Part shown: in pieces, positions 25,550-35,586 of the stretch | How the letters are laid out: each line of letters begins with the position of its first letter | Position numbering within the stretch: position 1 is the first letter of the stretch | Assembly: GCA_964589825.1 (NCBI GenBank) | Contig: CAZPUS010000001.1 | Span: 1-64,000 of the forward strand | Origin: CAZPUS01 sp964589825 | GTDB taxonomy: Bacteria; Fibrobacterota; Chitinivibrionia; Chitinivibrionales; WJKA01 | DNA length: 64,000 nucleotides | Direction: 5' to 3' | Notes under the pieces: generated by a model | Databases searched by the model: none | Told to the model about the DNA's origin: nothing | What the model saw: only the letters and a program-made list of their open reading frames with translations | Program-made: the position numbers and the translations under genes

Positions 25550-27580
25550 TCATTCGCCAACACCCCCCAGCTTCTTCTGAATACCCTCAAAAAACGTATC
25601 CACATACTGTTCGAACTCTTCGTCCTCCTTCTCTCCAAGCGCACCGTCAAGACAGGTCCGCGGAATCTCGTACAAAAATTGAGAAGGCTGTACCCTGCGT
25701 CTTTTTTCCCTGTAAACCTTTGTGGCAGGATAGGTTAGCACGAGTTCGCCTTTCGCACGTGTCATCGCCACGTAAAACAGTCGCCGCTCTTCCTCTATAT
25801 CTCCGTTTTTTACCGCATTCGGTGTTGGAAACACGTCATTATCCAGTCCGCAAAGCATCACGACCGGAAATTCGAGCCCCTTGGCCTTGTGTACGGTCAT
25901 AAGCAACACTCGATTAGCTCGCTGTGCTGCGTCTTCACCGGAATCGTCAAGGGTAAGCGCTATCTGCTGTACATAATCACGGAGTTGTGCATGCGGATTT
26001 TTGAAAAAAAAAGTCTCCATCCCATGAAGTATCTCTTCGATGTTCTCATATCGTTCTTTCCATCCGTCGTTTTCCCGGTACGCCCGTTTAAGCATTTCGG
26101 TATAATTACAACTGTTCAGGCCGTATCTGACCCCTGCGACGAACCCCTCGGCAACACACGTTCGCCTGACCGATTCGACCCATTCGGTAAACTTCGCACA
26201 CGCTGCATGCTGTGCCTCGCTTATCTCTACCTTTTCATGATATACAAAGGAGTGATACAGAGTATGATCGTGCAGCGCAGCATACTCCTCCAGCCTTTCC
26301 CGCGCTGAACGCGTTATGCCACGATCCGGAGTCTGCAGAAGACGCATCAGGCTCACTTCATCCTGCTCGTTGGCAATGAAGCGCACATACGCGAGTACAT
26401 CCTTTACTTCCCTGCGATCAAAAAAACTCATCGCCCCGGCTACATAGTAAGGTACCCGGCGAATCCGCAGCTCCTCTTCGAAACGACGCATCATTCTATT
26501 GGTCCGAAACAGCATCGCATGATCCCCATACCCATACCTGCGCTGCTTTACATTGTCGATAATCGCCTGGATTACCCACTGGGCCTCCTCTTCTTCATCG
26601 TCCCCGCGATGGTGAACTATCGGCTCCCCCCGGCCCGATGCAGCTCGAATCTGCTTCGGCACCCGTTTACGATTACGTGCCACTACCGCATTCGCCGCAT
26701 CGAGAATGATTTCCTTGCACCGATAATTTGTATCGAGCACAATTTTCGACAAACCGGAAAAACTGCGCAAAAATTCCTGAATCGCCCCGCTACGTGCACC
26801 GCGCCAGGAATAAATACTTTGATCGTCATCGCCTACTATCATTACATTGTTCTGCGGTGCAGCGAGCAACTTGACCAGGTGCGACTGCAAAGCGTTCGTA
26901 TCCTGATATTCGTCCACACATATATACTGATAGTGGCTCTGACACTCCCTCAGAATACGTGCATCGGTCTGCAGCAGCTGCAGAGGCAGCAGAAGCAAGT
27001 CATCAAAATCCACAAGGTTTCGACTTCGTAAATACCCGGTATAGCCTTGGTAAAACTTCTTGAATCCATGGGGAATACTGATAGCGCCCTCATCCTGCTC
27101 ATCGTCATCCTGTTTTTTAACACATGCGCCGTTTTTATAAAGACTCAACATCTGCCCGATTTCACGATAGCGCAGTTTTCTTACAGATGCAATGCAGCTT
27201 CGTTGCAAAGATCTGATTATGGACCGTCGATCGTGGTCGTCGATAATGCCGAAATTGGCTTTGATTCCGGCCTGCGCTCCATACCTTCGCAACAGTTTGA
27301 GACCAAAACTGTGAAACGTGCCGATGGTTGCTGCATCCGTCGCATCCGCACCGGTAAGTGCGCGTATGCGCTCTCGCATTTCCCGGGCCGCCTTATTGGT
27401 AAACGTAATCGCGAGGATTTGTTCAGCCCGTGCGCGGCGCTCGCCGATAAGCCGTGCGATTCTTCTGGTCAGCACCATCGTTTTTCCGCTTCCCGCACCC
27501 GCAATTACACACAACGGTCCTTTTGTATGCTGCACTGCCTCTTGCTGCGTCGCGTTGAGCCCTTTACTGTATTTATTCAT
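25550..27580 (-). CDS. UvrD/Rep-family 3'-5' DNA helicase
   Basis: A 676-residue superfamily 1A helicase. Motifs in order: Q-motif LNATQQEAVQ, I GAGSGKT, Ia TFTNKAAREM, II VDEYQDTN, III GDDDQSIYSWRGA, IV TNYRCKEIILDAAN, V TVHKAKGLEFPVV and VI YVAMTRAKGELVL. All ATPase residues are intact. Length equals E. coli Rep (673) and is shorter than UvrD/PcrA (about 720) because the tail is short, so Rep versus PcrA cannot be settled by eye. It is divergent from the double uvrA across 332 bp; a joint role in nucleotide excision repair would fit if it replaces UvrD. Confidence 0.92.
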   Translation of the reverse strand: MNKYSKGLNATQQEAVQHTKGPLCVIAGAGSGKTMVLTRRIARLIGERRARAEQILAITFTNKAAREMRERIRALTGADATDAATIGTFHSFGLKLLRRYGAQAGIKANFGIIDDHDRRSIIRSLQRSCIASVRKLRYREIGQMLSLYKNGACVKKQDDDEQDEGAISIPHGFKKFYQGYTGYLRSRNLVDFDDLLLLPLQLLQTDARILRECQSHYQYICVDEYQDTNALQSHLVKLLAAPQNNVMIVGDDDQSIYSWRGARSGAIQEFLRSFSGLSKIVLDTNYRCKEIILDAANAVVARNRKRVPKQIRAASGRGEPIVHHRGDDEEEEAQWVIQAIIDNVKQRRYGYGDHAMLFRTNRMMRRFEEELRIRRVPYYVAGAMSFFDRREVKDVLAYVRFIANEQDEVSLMRLLQTPDRGITRSARERLEEYAALHDHTLYHSFVYHEKVEISEAQHAACAKFTEWVESVRRTCVAEGFVAGVRYGLNSCNYTEMLKRAYRENDGWKERYENIEEILHGMETFFFKNPHAQLRDYVQQIALTLDDSGEDAAQRANRVLLMTVHKAKGLEFPVVMLCGLDNDVFPTPNAVKNGDIEEERRLFYVAMTRAKGELVLTYPATKVYREKRRRVQPSQFLYEIPRTCLDGALGEKEDEEFEQYVDTFFEGIQKKLGGVGE

Positions 27581-27912
27581 AAAATAGCGCTTCTCCCATA
27601 ATCGTAGTAAAAAAGAATGCGAGTAAAAATAAGAAGTGGGCAGTCCAACGTTTTCTGCTGTCGGTTCTTTTTATAATCCGACAAAAGAGACCAGGCCTGC
27701 ACAATGTATTTTCGAATCTCCACCTACCGCACACACCGCTGCTCCGCTGCGTCGTCGCTACGTGATGGTTCTCTCCGCCGGCGATATCAAAGCACCTTAT
27801 CGCGACATCAACCCCGTTTTTTTGCCAGGCTACGCAGCAATGATGTGCAAAAAAGACCTTTGATGCCACAGCTCATTTTTTCCAAAACCCGGGAATAAAC
27901 GGTACCAAAACT
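27581..27912. other. Divergent intergenic region, helicase/uvrA
   Basis: 332 bp with short ORFs that lack ribosome binding sites. GTCGG at 27660-27664 and CCGAC at 27677-27681 can form a small hairpin around TTCTTTTTATAAT. I saw no recognisable SOS box or riboswitch. Promoters of the two divergent genes must lie here but are not identifiable by eye. Confidence 0.3.
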
Positions 27913-30900
27913 ATGACACAGCGCTCTATTAAGATACACGGATGCAGCGAACATAACCTGAAACATATCAGTCTCAGCATCCCTCACAACAGCCTTACCA
28001 CCATCACCGGCGTAAGCGGATCCGGGAAATCATCACTGGCATTCGATACCATCTATGCCGAAGGCCAGCGTCGGTACATCGATACGTTTTCTCCGTACGC
28101 CCGGCAATTTCTCGATCGTATGGAAAAACCCGCGGTAGATCGCATTGACGAAATCCCTCCGGCAGTCGCCATAAACCAGACCAATCCTGTGCGCACCTCA
28201 CGATCCACCGTAGGTACCATGACCGAACTGCACGATTACCTCACTTTGCTTTTCGCCCGTGTGGCAAGCCTCTACTGCCGGGGGTGCGGACAGGAAGTGG
28301 TTCGGGATACGCCACACACCATCTACCGCGACCTTATTCGATCGCCACGTTTTAAAACAGAACACGGGAGCCGATTCTGTATGATCACGTTTTCGGTGCC
28401 TATTTCCGGAAAGGAATCGGCCGATCACGTAAAAGTGTACTATCGGAAAAAAGGATTCACAAAATTTTACGGAAGCCACGAATCAGAACTCGAAATCGTC
28501 CAGGACCGTATACGATGCACGCCGAACAAAAAAAGAAGAATCGTCGATGCGCTCGAAAATGCCTTGCAATTCGGTCGCGGGCATATCAAAGTATATCCGC
28601 TCGATGCCGACCGCAACGCTCTCGATCCGCAACGATACTCCTCCCGGCTTCAGTGTGCTGCATGCAATATCGAATACGCAGCACTTTCTCCGGGCGCATT
28701 TTCATTCAACTCACCGCTGGGCGCCTGCGAGACGTGCAGAGGCTTCGGCGAAACAATGACCATAGACGAACAACTGGTGATCCCCGACCCCTCGAAATCG
28801 CTGCGAGAGGGCGCAATCCAGCCGTGGCAGTCAAACTCCTATCGTGGCTGCCACGATGAGCTGCTCCATTTTGCCCGACAGCGGGATGTTAACGTCGATA
28901 CCCCCTGGAACAATCTGAGTCGTGATAAAAAAAACTGGGTTCTTTACGGTGAAGGAGAGTGGCACGAAGGAGTATGGTACGGCGTTCACCGTTTTTTTGA
29001 CTGGCTTGCATCCAAAAGCTATAAAATGCATATCAGGATGCTTCTGGCAAAATATCGCGGCTACGTGCCCTGTACCTCCTGCAACGGTACCCGCCTCAAA
29101 CCTCATGTACTGTGCTGGAAAATAGCCAATGCATCTATCGCCGATGTGAACGCCATGTCCCTGGCCGAATGTGCCTCGTTTTTCTCGACTCTCACACTTT
29201 CGCGCGATACCGCCGATGCGGTAAAGGAATTGCTGCAGGGAATTCGCTCACGCCTGACATACCTTATTCGTGCCGGACTGAGCTACCTTACCCTCAAGCG
29301 GAAATCACGCACTCTCAGCGGAGGTGAGGTACAACGTATAAATTTAACGACAGCCCTGGGCACATCACTGGTACATACTCTTTTCGTACTCGACGAACCA
29401 AGCATCGGTATGCATCCGAGAGATATCGGACGCCTGACGGATATATTACGCAGCCTTCGTGACGAAGGAAACACCGTGCTAGTGGTTGAACATGATCCTG
29501 ATATAATCCTTGCAAGTGAATACCTCGTAGAACTCGGACCCGGCCCGGGCGAACACGGCGGAGAAATTATCGCACACGGATCCGCTGCGCAGCTTCGCCA
29601 CGATACGCACTCTCCTACCGGCCGTTATCTGGCCTCGCTAACCCGCTGCAGACCCATACCGCCAGTGCGTCGTCCGGTCACCGAAGACACTTCCCTGCTT
29701 ACAATACATAAGGCATCGGCACATAACCTTAAGAACATTACCGTATCGATCCCTCTGCATCGTCTCGTGTGTATCACCGGAGTCAGTGGCTCCGGCAAAT
29801 CGACGTTTCTGGAGCATGTATGTTACAAATCGGTTGCACGTAAGCTGCACAAAGCGGTTTCCGGCGTGGGGGCTCACGAAAAAATCACCGGCGCATCCTC
29901 TATCGACGATATCGTGCTCGTGGATCAGACGCCGCTGAGTAAGACCCCGCGTTCGAATCCGGTCAGCTATCTCGGTGCGTTCGACGGGATCAGGAAAGTA
30001 TTCGGCACCCAGCCACTCGCCGTGCAACGGGGATATACGCCTTCACATTTCAGCTTCAACAGTCCAAAGGGGCGTTGTCCTGCCTGTAAAGGAAGCGGCT
30101 ATGAACATATCGAGATGCAATTTCTCAGCGACGTCTACCTTCCGTGTGAAGAATGCGACACTGCGCGATACAGAAAAGAGATCCTCGAGGTCACCGTTGC
30201 ATGTGCGCCCCATGCACGCGAAAAAGACCCTTCGCTGCCTGGCGCTGCTTCGATACAAGAGGTGCTCTCCATGACTGCCAGCAGCGCGTCACTCTTTTTC
30301 GAAGACCACCCTGCAATCGTCCGTCCTCTCAAGCCGCTCATCGATGCCGGGCTGGGATATCTCACATTGGGTCAACCCCTCGCAACCCTCTCCGGTGGTG
30401 AGGCGCAACGGGTAAAACTCGCTTCGTATATCGCACGTTCCCGCAAAAAAAATAACGAGCATATTCTCTACCTTTTTGACGAGCCGACGACCGGCCTGCA
30501 CCCAGAGGATATAGAAACGCTTGTGCAGGCATGTAACACGCTTGTCGAAGAGGGACATTCCCTCGTCATAATAGAGCACAACCTCGATGTCATCGTCTCT
30601 GCCGATTCCATAATAGATCTCGGTCCGGAAGGGGGTAATAAAGGCGGTGAGGTCGTAGCCACCGGATCTCCGGCCACGATCGCCCGATCCGCGCAGAGTC
30701 ATACCGGAAAAGCACTTTCAGCGCATTTCGACATCTGCGACATCCGTGAGAATCACCGTCCAAGGGGACTACAACAAAAAGTCACACATAAAGAACCGCC
30801 CGGGCCGGGTATACCAGAGCATTCTTCCGTATCCGGTATTTGTCCGCCGGATATATGTATCCGACACGCACGCGAACACAATCTGAAAAATGTCGACATC

Positions 30901-33498
30901 TCCATCCCGTACGATAAAATCACCGTGATCACGGGTGTCAGTGGCAGTGGAAAGAGTACCGTTGCATTCGACATTCTTTTTTCCGAAGGACAACGTCGCT
31001 ATCTCGATTCTCTAAACGCCTATACCCGTCAGTTCATACGCCCTTCGGTCCGTCCCGATGCGGATTCAGTCGCCGGCATACCGCCATCGGTCGCCATTTC
31101 ACAAAGAACCACCAGAAGCGGATCGAAAAGTACCGTCGCAACCGTCACCGAAGTATATAATTATCTGCGATTGCTTTTCGTCAAACTCGGAATCCAGTAT
31201 TGTCCGGAATGTAACCAACCGGTGCAGGAGGAGTCTTCCGAGTCGATTCGCGGCATGCTGATGTCCAATTATCGCGGCAGACGAATATACATATATGCAC
31301 CGCTTGTAATCGCCCGTAAAGGCTACTATACCGATCTTGCCGAATGGGCCCGTAAAAAGGGCTTCGCTTTCCTCCTCGTAGACGGTAAGGAAATACCAAC
31401 CAATAACTGGCCCCGACTCAGCCGCTACCGCGAACATACAATAGAACTCCCTGTAACCTCACTCGTCCCCGATACCGAACACGAAGAGGCACTCACCGAT
31501 GCACTTGACAACGCACTGCAGAAAGGTAACGGCTTCGTAAGGATATATGCCCACGATCCACGGCATAAAAAAGACGAGGGTGACCTTTATTCAACAACAC
31601 GGATGTGTCCCCGATGTCATAAAAGCTTTGCCGAGCTCGATCCGCGTCTTTTTTCCTTCAATTCCCGCCACGGCTGGTGTCCTGCATGTCTCGGTACCGG
31701 AAAAAAACTCGCCACGGACAGTAAACACCCCAACGGGACTCCCGACACGTTTGTCGATACCGAGCCGGCGGTACATGACGAAACATGCGATGTGTGCAAC
31801 GGAACGCGTCTGCGTCCGCTCGCCCGCTCGGTACGCTTTCACGGATATACAATCGTTGACTTCATGGCTATGTCGATAAAACGAATCACGCAGACACTGC
31901 CGGCCATAAAGCTCGACAAAAGAGAACGACGCATCGCTCACGATATACTTGATGAAATAGACTCCCGGCTTAGTTTTCTGCATGAAGTCGGCCTTTCCTA
32001 TCTTACACTGGGACGCGGTGCCGATACCCTTTCGGGTGGAGAAGCACAACGTATACGACTCGCATCGCAACTGGGAACCAATCTTAACGGGGTATGCTAC
32101 ATTCTCGACGAGCCGACCATCGGACTTCACCCGCGGGACAACCGACGTCTGTGCGACACCTTACGGCGCCTGACCGATAAAGGTAACACAACCGTTATCG
32201 TCGAACATGACGAAGAAATGATCAGAAACGCCGATTACATAATAGATATGGGACCCGGAGGAGGTAATCGCGGAGGAGAAGTAATGGCGACTGGTACACT
32301 AAAGGAAATTAAAGAGGGACATAACTCGGTAACGGGTACCATGCTGAGATCCCCTCTGCCCCACCCCTTGCTGCAATTACCGTCGAGGTACAATAACCCG
32401 CAGTCGCATCCTCATCTTTCTATTCGAAACGCCCGGCTTAATAATTTGAAAAATATCAGGGTAGATTTTCCCCTGAATACCTTTGTGTGTGTTACTGGTG
32501 TAAGTGGCAGCGGAAAAAGTACACTGGTGAGGGAAATTATGTATACAAACGGCCGACGAGTACTATCTGCGACAAATAAATCTTCCGGGCGCCGGCACAT
32601 TTTTTCCGGATGCGATTCGATTCACGGACTCGATGCAGTACGACGTATTGCAGAGGTCGATCAGGCCCCCATCGGAAAGACCCCCCGTTCGTGCCCCGCG
32701 ACGTATGTGGGCATCTGGGACCGAATCCGTCGTCTTTTTGCCGGGACCACGCTTTCACAGATACGAGGCTACACCGCAGGGAGATATTCGTTCAACGTAA
32801 AAGGCGGACGCTGCGAGTCATGCGCAGGTAAAGGCGTTAAGAAAATAGAGATGAATTTTCTTCCTGATGCGATCGTAACGTGTGATGTGTGTCAAGGGGC
32901 ACGATTCAATCCCGAAACGCTCGAAGTGACTTTCAAGCATAAGACAATCGCGGATGTGCTCGATATGAGTGTAGACGAGGCGGTTGAGTTCTTTAAACCG
33001 TATCGGAGCATTCATCGAATTCTGCAGCTGCTGCAGGAGGTAGGACTGGGTTACATCGGACTGGGACAACAGAGCCCGACCCTCAGCGGCGGTGAGGCCC
33101 AGCGCATCAAACTCGCGGCGGAATTGTCAAAGGCACACAATAGTGACTCGGAAACCGCCACAGGTGAGGATGGCCCCGCAGAGTCCACGCACACGCTTTA
33201 TGTACTCGATGAACCGACAATCGGGCTGCATGCCGCCGACATAGAAAAACTGCTGCACGTGCTGCATCGACTCGTAAATGCGGGAAACACCGTAATCATT
33301 ATAGAACACAATCCCGATATTATCGCCGAGGCAGACTGGATAATCGATCTCGGACCGGAAGGTGGCGATGAAGGAGGCAGAATCGTGGCTGCGGGAAAAC
33401 CCCGGGATCTCGTCACCGATTTGTCGCAGGATTCCCCTACAATCACGTATCTGAAAGAATTTTTGGACGAAAGAGGCGAACCGGATCGCACCGCATAG
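27913..33498 (+). CDS. uvrA: Double-length UvrA (two fused UvrA copies, 1861 aa)
   Basis: Excinuclease ABC subunit A finds bulky DNA lesions with UvrB. Normal UvrA is about 940 residues with two ABC modules; this ORF has two complete UvrA copies in one chain. Walker A sites GVSGSGKS(S/T) are near residues 35, 620, 1005 and 1527, with LSGGE signatures near 470, 827, 1374 and 1724, and each Walker B has LDEP or FDEP. Zinc-binding Cys groups occur in both halves (CRGCGQ, CETCRG, CPACKG, CEECD; CPECNQ, CPACLG, CESCAG, CDVCQG). The join is near residues 945-990, a Pro-rich stretch. All four ATPase sites look intact. Similar double UvrA proteins are known in Chlamydiae and some other lineages. Start ATG is at 27913. 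Confidence 0.95.
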   Translation: MTQRSIKIHGCSEHNLKHISLSIPHNSLTTITGVSGSGKSSLAFDTIYAEGQRRYIDTFSPYARQFLDRMEKPAVDRIDEIPPAVAINQTNPVRTSRSTVGTMTELHDYLTLLFARVASLYCRGCGQEVVRDTPHTIYRDLIRSPRFKTEHGSRFCMITFSVPISGKESADHVKVYYRKKGFTKFYGSHESELEIVQDRIRCTPNKKRRIVDALENALQFGRGHIKVYPLDADRNALDPQRYSSRLQCAACNIEYAALSPGAFSFNSPLGACETCRGFGETMTIDEQLVIPDPSKSLREGAIQPWQSNSYRGCHDELLHFARQRDVNVDTPWNNLSRDKKNWVLYGEGEWHEGVWYGVHRFFDWLASKSYKMHIRMLLAKYRGYVPCTSCNGTRLKPHVLCWKIANASIADVNAMSLAECASFFSTLTLSRDTADAVKELLQGIRSRLTYLIRAGLSYLTLKRKSRTLSGGEVQRINLTTALGTSLVHTLFVLDEPSIGMHPRDIGRLTDILRSLRDEGNTVLVVEHDPDIILASEYLVELGPGPGEHGGEIIAHGSAAQLRHDTHSPTGRYLASLTRCRPIPPVRRPVTEDTSLLTIHKASAHNLKNITVSIPLHRLVCITGVSGSGKSTFLEHVCYKSVARKLHKAVSGVGAHEKITGASSIDDIVLVDQTPLSKTPRSNPVSYLGAFDGIRKVFGTQPLAVQRGYTPSHFSFNSPKGRCPACKGSGYEHIEMQFLSDVYLPCEECDTARYRKEILEVTVACAPHAREKDPSLPGAASIQEVLSMTASSASLFFEDHPAIVRPLKPLIDAGLGYLTLGQPLATLSGGEAQRVKLASYIARSRKKNNEHILYLFDEPTTGLHPEDIETLVQACNTLVEEGHSLVIIEHNLDVIVSADSIIDLGPEGGNKGGEVVATGSPATIARSAQSHTGKALSAHFDICDIRENHRPRGLQQKVTHKEPPGPGIPEHSSVSGICPPDICIRHAREHNLKNVDISIPYDKITVITGVSGSGKSTVAFDILFSEGQRRYLDSLNAYTRQFIRPSVRPDADSVAGIPPSVAISQRTTRSGSKSTVATVTEVYNYLRLLFVKLGIQYCPECNQPVQEESSESIRGMLMSNYRGRRIYIYAPLVIARKGYYTDLAEWARKKGFAFLLVDGKEIPTNNWPRLSRYREHTIELPVTSLVPDTEHEEALTDALDNALQKGNGFVRIYAHDPRHKKDEGDLYSTTRMCPRCHKSFAELDPRLFSFNSRHGWCPACLGTGKKLATDSKHPNGTPDTFVDTEPAVHDETCDVCNGTRLRPLARSVRFHGYTIVDFMAMSIKRITQTLPAIKLDKRERRIAHDILDEIDSRLSFLHEVGLSYLTLGRGADTLSGGEAQRIRLASQLGTNLNGVCYILDEPTIGLHPRDNRRLCDTLRRLTDKGNTTVIVEHDEEMIRNADYIIDMGPGGGNRGGEVMATGTLKEIKEGHNSVTGTMLRSPLPHPLLQLPSRYNNPQSHPHLSIRNARLNNLKNIRVDFPLNTFVCVTGVSGSGKSTLVREIMYTNGRRVLSATNKSSGRRHIFSGCDSIHGLDAVRRIAEVDQAPIGKTPRSCPATYVGIWDRIRRLFAGTTLSQIRGYTAGRYSFNVKGGRCESCAGKGVKKIEMNFLPDAIVTCDVCQGARFNPETLEVTFKHKTIADVLDMSVDEAVEFFKPYRSIHRILQLLQEVGLGYIGLGQQSPTLSGGEAQRIKLAAELSKAHNSDSETATGEDGPAESTHTLYVLDEPTIGLHAADIEKLLHVLHRLVNAGNTVIIIEHNPDIIAEADWIIDLGPEGGDEGGRIVAAGKPRDLVTDLSQDSPTITYLKEFLDERGEPDRTA

Positions 33499-33562
33499 CG
33501 GTATATTGACCTTCTCTCTGGCTGGAAAGTATTTTTCCGTAAAAAATGGAGTTTTTTTAATC

Positions 33563-34264
33563 ATGCACTATTCATTTTTCGGGGCTAAGTTCGGGACCGG
33601 CCTGGCATGTCTGCTGCTGTTGACCGCCTTTGGATTAACAAAACCCGTGCATGCACAGGTAAGCGGCCAGAGCCTCAGACGAGAAAGTAACGAACAGGAA
33701 CGAGAGACGTACGAACGTCTTGGACTCTCCATGGAAGAATGGAAAAAAATCAAAGAATCGGGCATGGAGATGAAAAAAGTCCATCGATTACTCAGGGCCG
33801 GTATCTCTATCAGCGAATATTTCAATGAACCATGGAAACACATGGGCATATCCGAAAAGGAATGGATTAAAAAACGAAGCCAGGGTTACTCTGATGCCCA
33901 GATTGCATTCAAAGAGTCACGGGGCAAAGAATGCGATAAACAATGGGATGTCGTTCGTGCGTTTTTCATGCCCGGAATAATTCAGCTTAAGAGAAAACAA
34001 CATCTCAAAGGATCGATCATGGCCGCAACCGCCGGCGCGGGGCTTCTTACCGGCACATCGTTTTTGATTTACAATAGCGCGACCGGAGCCTCCCTTCCAG
34101 TTTTGCCTATTTTTGTGGTTTTGCTCCCTGTCGATATGACATGGAGTGGAATGGACATTATCCTCCAGCAGCGTTATTCGGCGAATCCCGATCTCAAACG
34201 ATTCTCTGGTCGCTCGCTACATTCAAAACCGTACATCAGCCTGACAGTACCCATTACTTTTTAA
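33563..34264 (+). CDS. Exported protein of unknown function
   Basis: A 233-residue protein if started at 33563, where GGAG lies 11 bases upstream and a signal peptide follows (GTGLACLLLLTAFGLTKPVH, cleavage near AQ). An upstream ATG at 33506 would bury the signal. The middle is charged and helical (NEQERETYERLGLSMEEWKK), with two repeats of the type GLSMEEWKKIKESGM and GISEKEWIKKRSQGY, which look like a short duplicated helical motif. Two hydrophobic segments near residues 155-200 follow. It starts 64 bp after uvrA and precedes panD by 28 bp. I do not recognise a family. Confidence 0.65.
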   Translation: MHYSFFGAKFGTGLACLLLLTAFGLTKPVHAQVSGQSLRRESNEQERETYERLGLSMEEWKKIKESGMEMKKVHRLLRAGISISEYFNEPWKHMGISEKEWIKKRSQGYSDAQIAFKESRGKECDKQWDVVRAFFMPGIIQLKRKQHLKGSIMAATAGAGLLTGTSFLIYNSATGASLPVLPIFVVLLPVDMTWSGMDIILQQRYSANPDLKRFSGRSLHSKPYISLTVPITF

Positions 34265-34292
34265 TAACTTGCAGAGGTTTAGCAGAGGCCTT

Positions 34293-34643
34293 ATGAAACT
34301 TAAGAGAATGTTGAATGCAAAAATCAGGGATATTTGCATTACCGGAAAAAACCTCCATTATGAGGGAAGCATCACACTCGATCCAGAATATTGTACAAAA
34401 GCCGGGATGGAGAAAAATGAAGCCGTCGATGTGCTCAACCTTTCCAACGGCGCGCGCTTTACTACCTATATTATTTTCGGCACGCCCGGCAAAAGAGAGG
34501 TGATGCTTAACGGACCGGCATCACGCTGCGGAGAATGCGGTGACGAAATTGTCGTGCTGTCCTATGTACAGCTTACCGAGGATGAAATACCTTCACACAA
34601 ATCAACCGTTATTAGCGGGAACGAAATCCCACTGCAGGGATAA
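34293..34643 (+). CDS. panD: Aspartate 1-decarboxylase
   Basis: A 116-residue pyruvoyl enzyme making beta-alanine for pantothenate and CoA. The self-cleavage site is in LHYEGSITLD (Gly-Ser, Ser becomes the pyruvoyl group). Other family blocks are MLNAKIRDICITGKNL at the N-terminus, KNEAVDVLNLSNGARFTTYI, and LNGPASRCGECGDEIVVLSY. The Met at 34293 with AGAGG five bases upstream is preferred over an in-frame ATG at 34269. No other pantothenate genes are nearby. Confidence 0.95.
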   Translation: MKLKRMLNAKIRDICITGKNLHYEGSITLDPEYCTKAGMEKNEAVDVLNLSNGARFTTYIIFGTPGKREVMLNGPASRCGECGDEIVVLSYVQLTEDEIPSHKSTVISGNEIPLQG

Positions 34644-34760
34644 AAACCCTCCGCACCCGCTACAGGAGCCTGCCCGCGAAGCTGCGATACTATTTGCACA
34701 ACGTCAAACCGCAGAACACGGTATTCGATATATTTTCAGGCTTAGGGGTGTAAATAACGA

Positions 34761-35195
34761 ATGAGACAGATCTTTCTTTTTTTATCTCTGACAGCGTTTA
34801 TCGCTGTCGCGATAACCATCGGTCTGCTGAAGAAACCTTTACCCGAAGCTGAATCCCCGGGATTATCAACGCATGAGCAGGAACTCGATGTGCCGCATAT
34901 CGGCAAAATCGAAGTGCTTAACGGGTGCGGTGAACCGGGTGTAGCCCGTGACTTTGCCCGTATACTGCGAAAGAATAATTTCGATGTAAAAAACGACGGC
35001 ATAAGCAATGCCGCCACCTTCAATTACCCTTTTACACTCGTTGCATCTCGAAGCCGGGATATGGATATCGCCCATGCGATTGCAGACGCCATCGGTATCG
35101 AAGAGGATAAGGTGATCCTTCTTCGATCCACCCGCAACGACTACGATGCCACACTGATTGCAGGAAACGATTTTGAAAAGTACCTCTCCCAATAA
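34761..35195 (+). CDS. LytR C-terminal-domain protein, membrane anchored
   Basis: A 144-residue protein with one N-terminal transmembrane anchor (RQIFLFLSLTAFIAVAITIG) and a LytR_C domain: GKIEVLNGCGEPGVARDFAR, LRKNNFDVKNDGISNAATFN and SRDMDIAHAIADAIGI. In LytR_C proteins the fold sits in the periplasm and is linked to envelope or cell-wall processes. The 3' end overlaps rsfS by 23 bases (from the TTG start). The LytR_C-rsfS pairing is common in bacteria. The start ATG has no strong ribosome binding site. Confidence 0.85.
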   Translation: MRQIFLFLSLTAFIAVAITIGLLKKPLPEAESPGLSTHEQELDVPHIGKIEVLNGCGEPGVARDFARILRKNNFDVKNDGISNAATFNYPFTLVASRSRDMDIAHAIADAIGIEEDKVILLRSTRNDYDATLIAGNDFEKYLSQ

Positions 35196-35565
35196 CGCAG
35201 AAAATCTGCAACAGCCTGCAGGCGAAGAGCTGCTTAAGCAGATTATTTCACACGCTGAAGAGAAAAAAGCGGAAAATGTCGTCTCACTGCATATCGACAA
35301 TCCCGATGCACCTTCGGAATGGATTTGCATATGTGAAGGTGAAAACTCCATCCATACGCAGGCTATCTCATCCGAAATTACCAGCATGCTGAAAAAAAAC
35401 GGCGTCTATGCATTCTCTGTGGAAGGTGAAGAAGAAGGCCGATGGATTCTTATCGACTACATCGATGTTATCGTCCATATAATGACACAGCAAATGAGAG
35501 CGCACTACAATATCGAAGAGGTATGGAAGCAACAGACTCCCGAATCGAGTCCACACCCCGAATAA
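35173..35565 (+). CDS. rsfS: Ribosome silencing factor RsfS (TTG start)
   Basis: About 130 residues of the Iojap/RsfS family, which binds L14 on the 50S subunit and blocks subunit joining when nutrients are low. The conserved core reads AENVVSLHIDNPDAPSEWIC, GENSIHTQAISSEI, GRWILIDYIDVIVHIMTQQM and RAHYNIEEVWK. There is no upstream in-frame ATG; TTG at 35173 has AGGA seven bases upstream and is preferred, with TTG at 35158 as the alternative. The HIS-DYID block usually reads WVLLDYGDVVVHVF, so the family fit is clear. It overlaps the LytR_C gene and precedes argS by 21 bp. Confidence 0.85.
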   Translation: MKSTSPNNAENLQQPAGEELLKQIISHAEEKKAENVVSLHIDNPDAPSEWICICEGENSIHTQAISSEITSMLKKNGVYAFSVEGEEEGRWILIDYIDVIVHIMTQQMRAHYNIEEVWKQQTPESSPHPE

Positions 35566-35586
35566 CCATATAACAAAGCAGATCCC

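Noticed and set aside
33506..33562. Longer N-terminus for the exported protein after uvrA
   Set aside because: Would place extra residues before the signal peptide and lacks a ribosome binding site.
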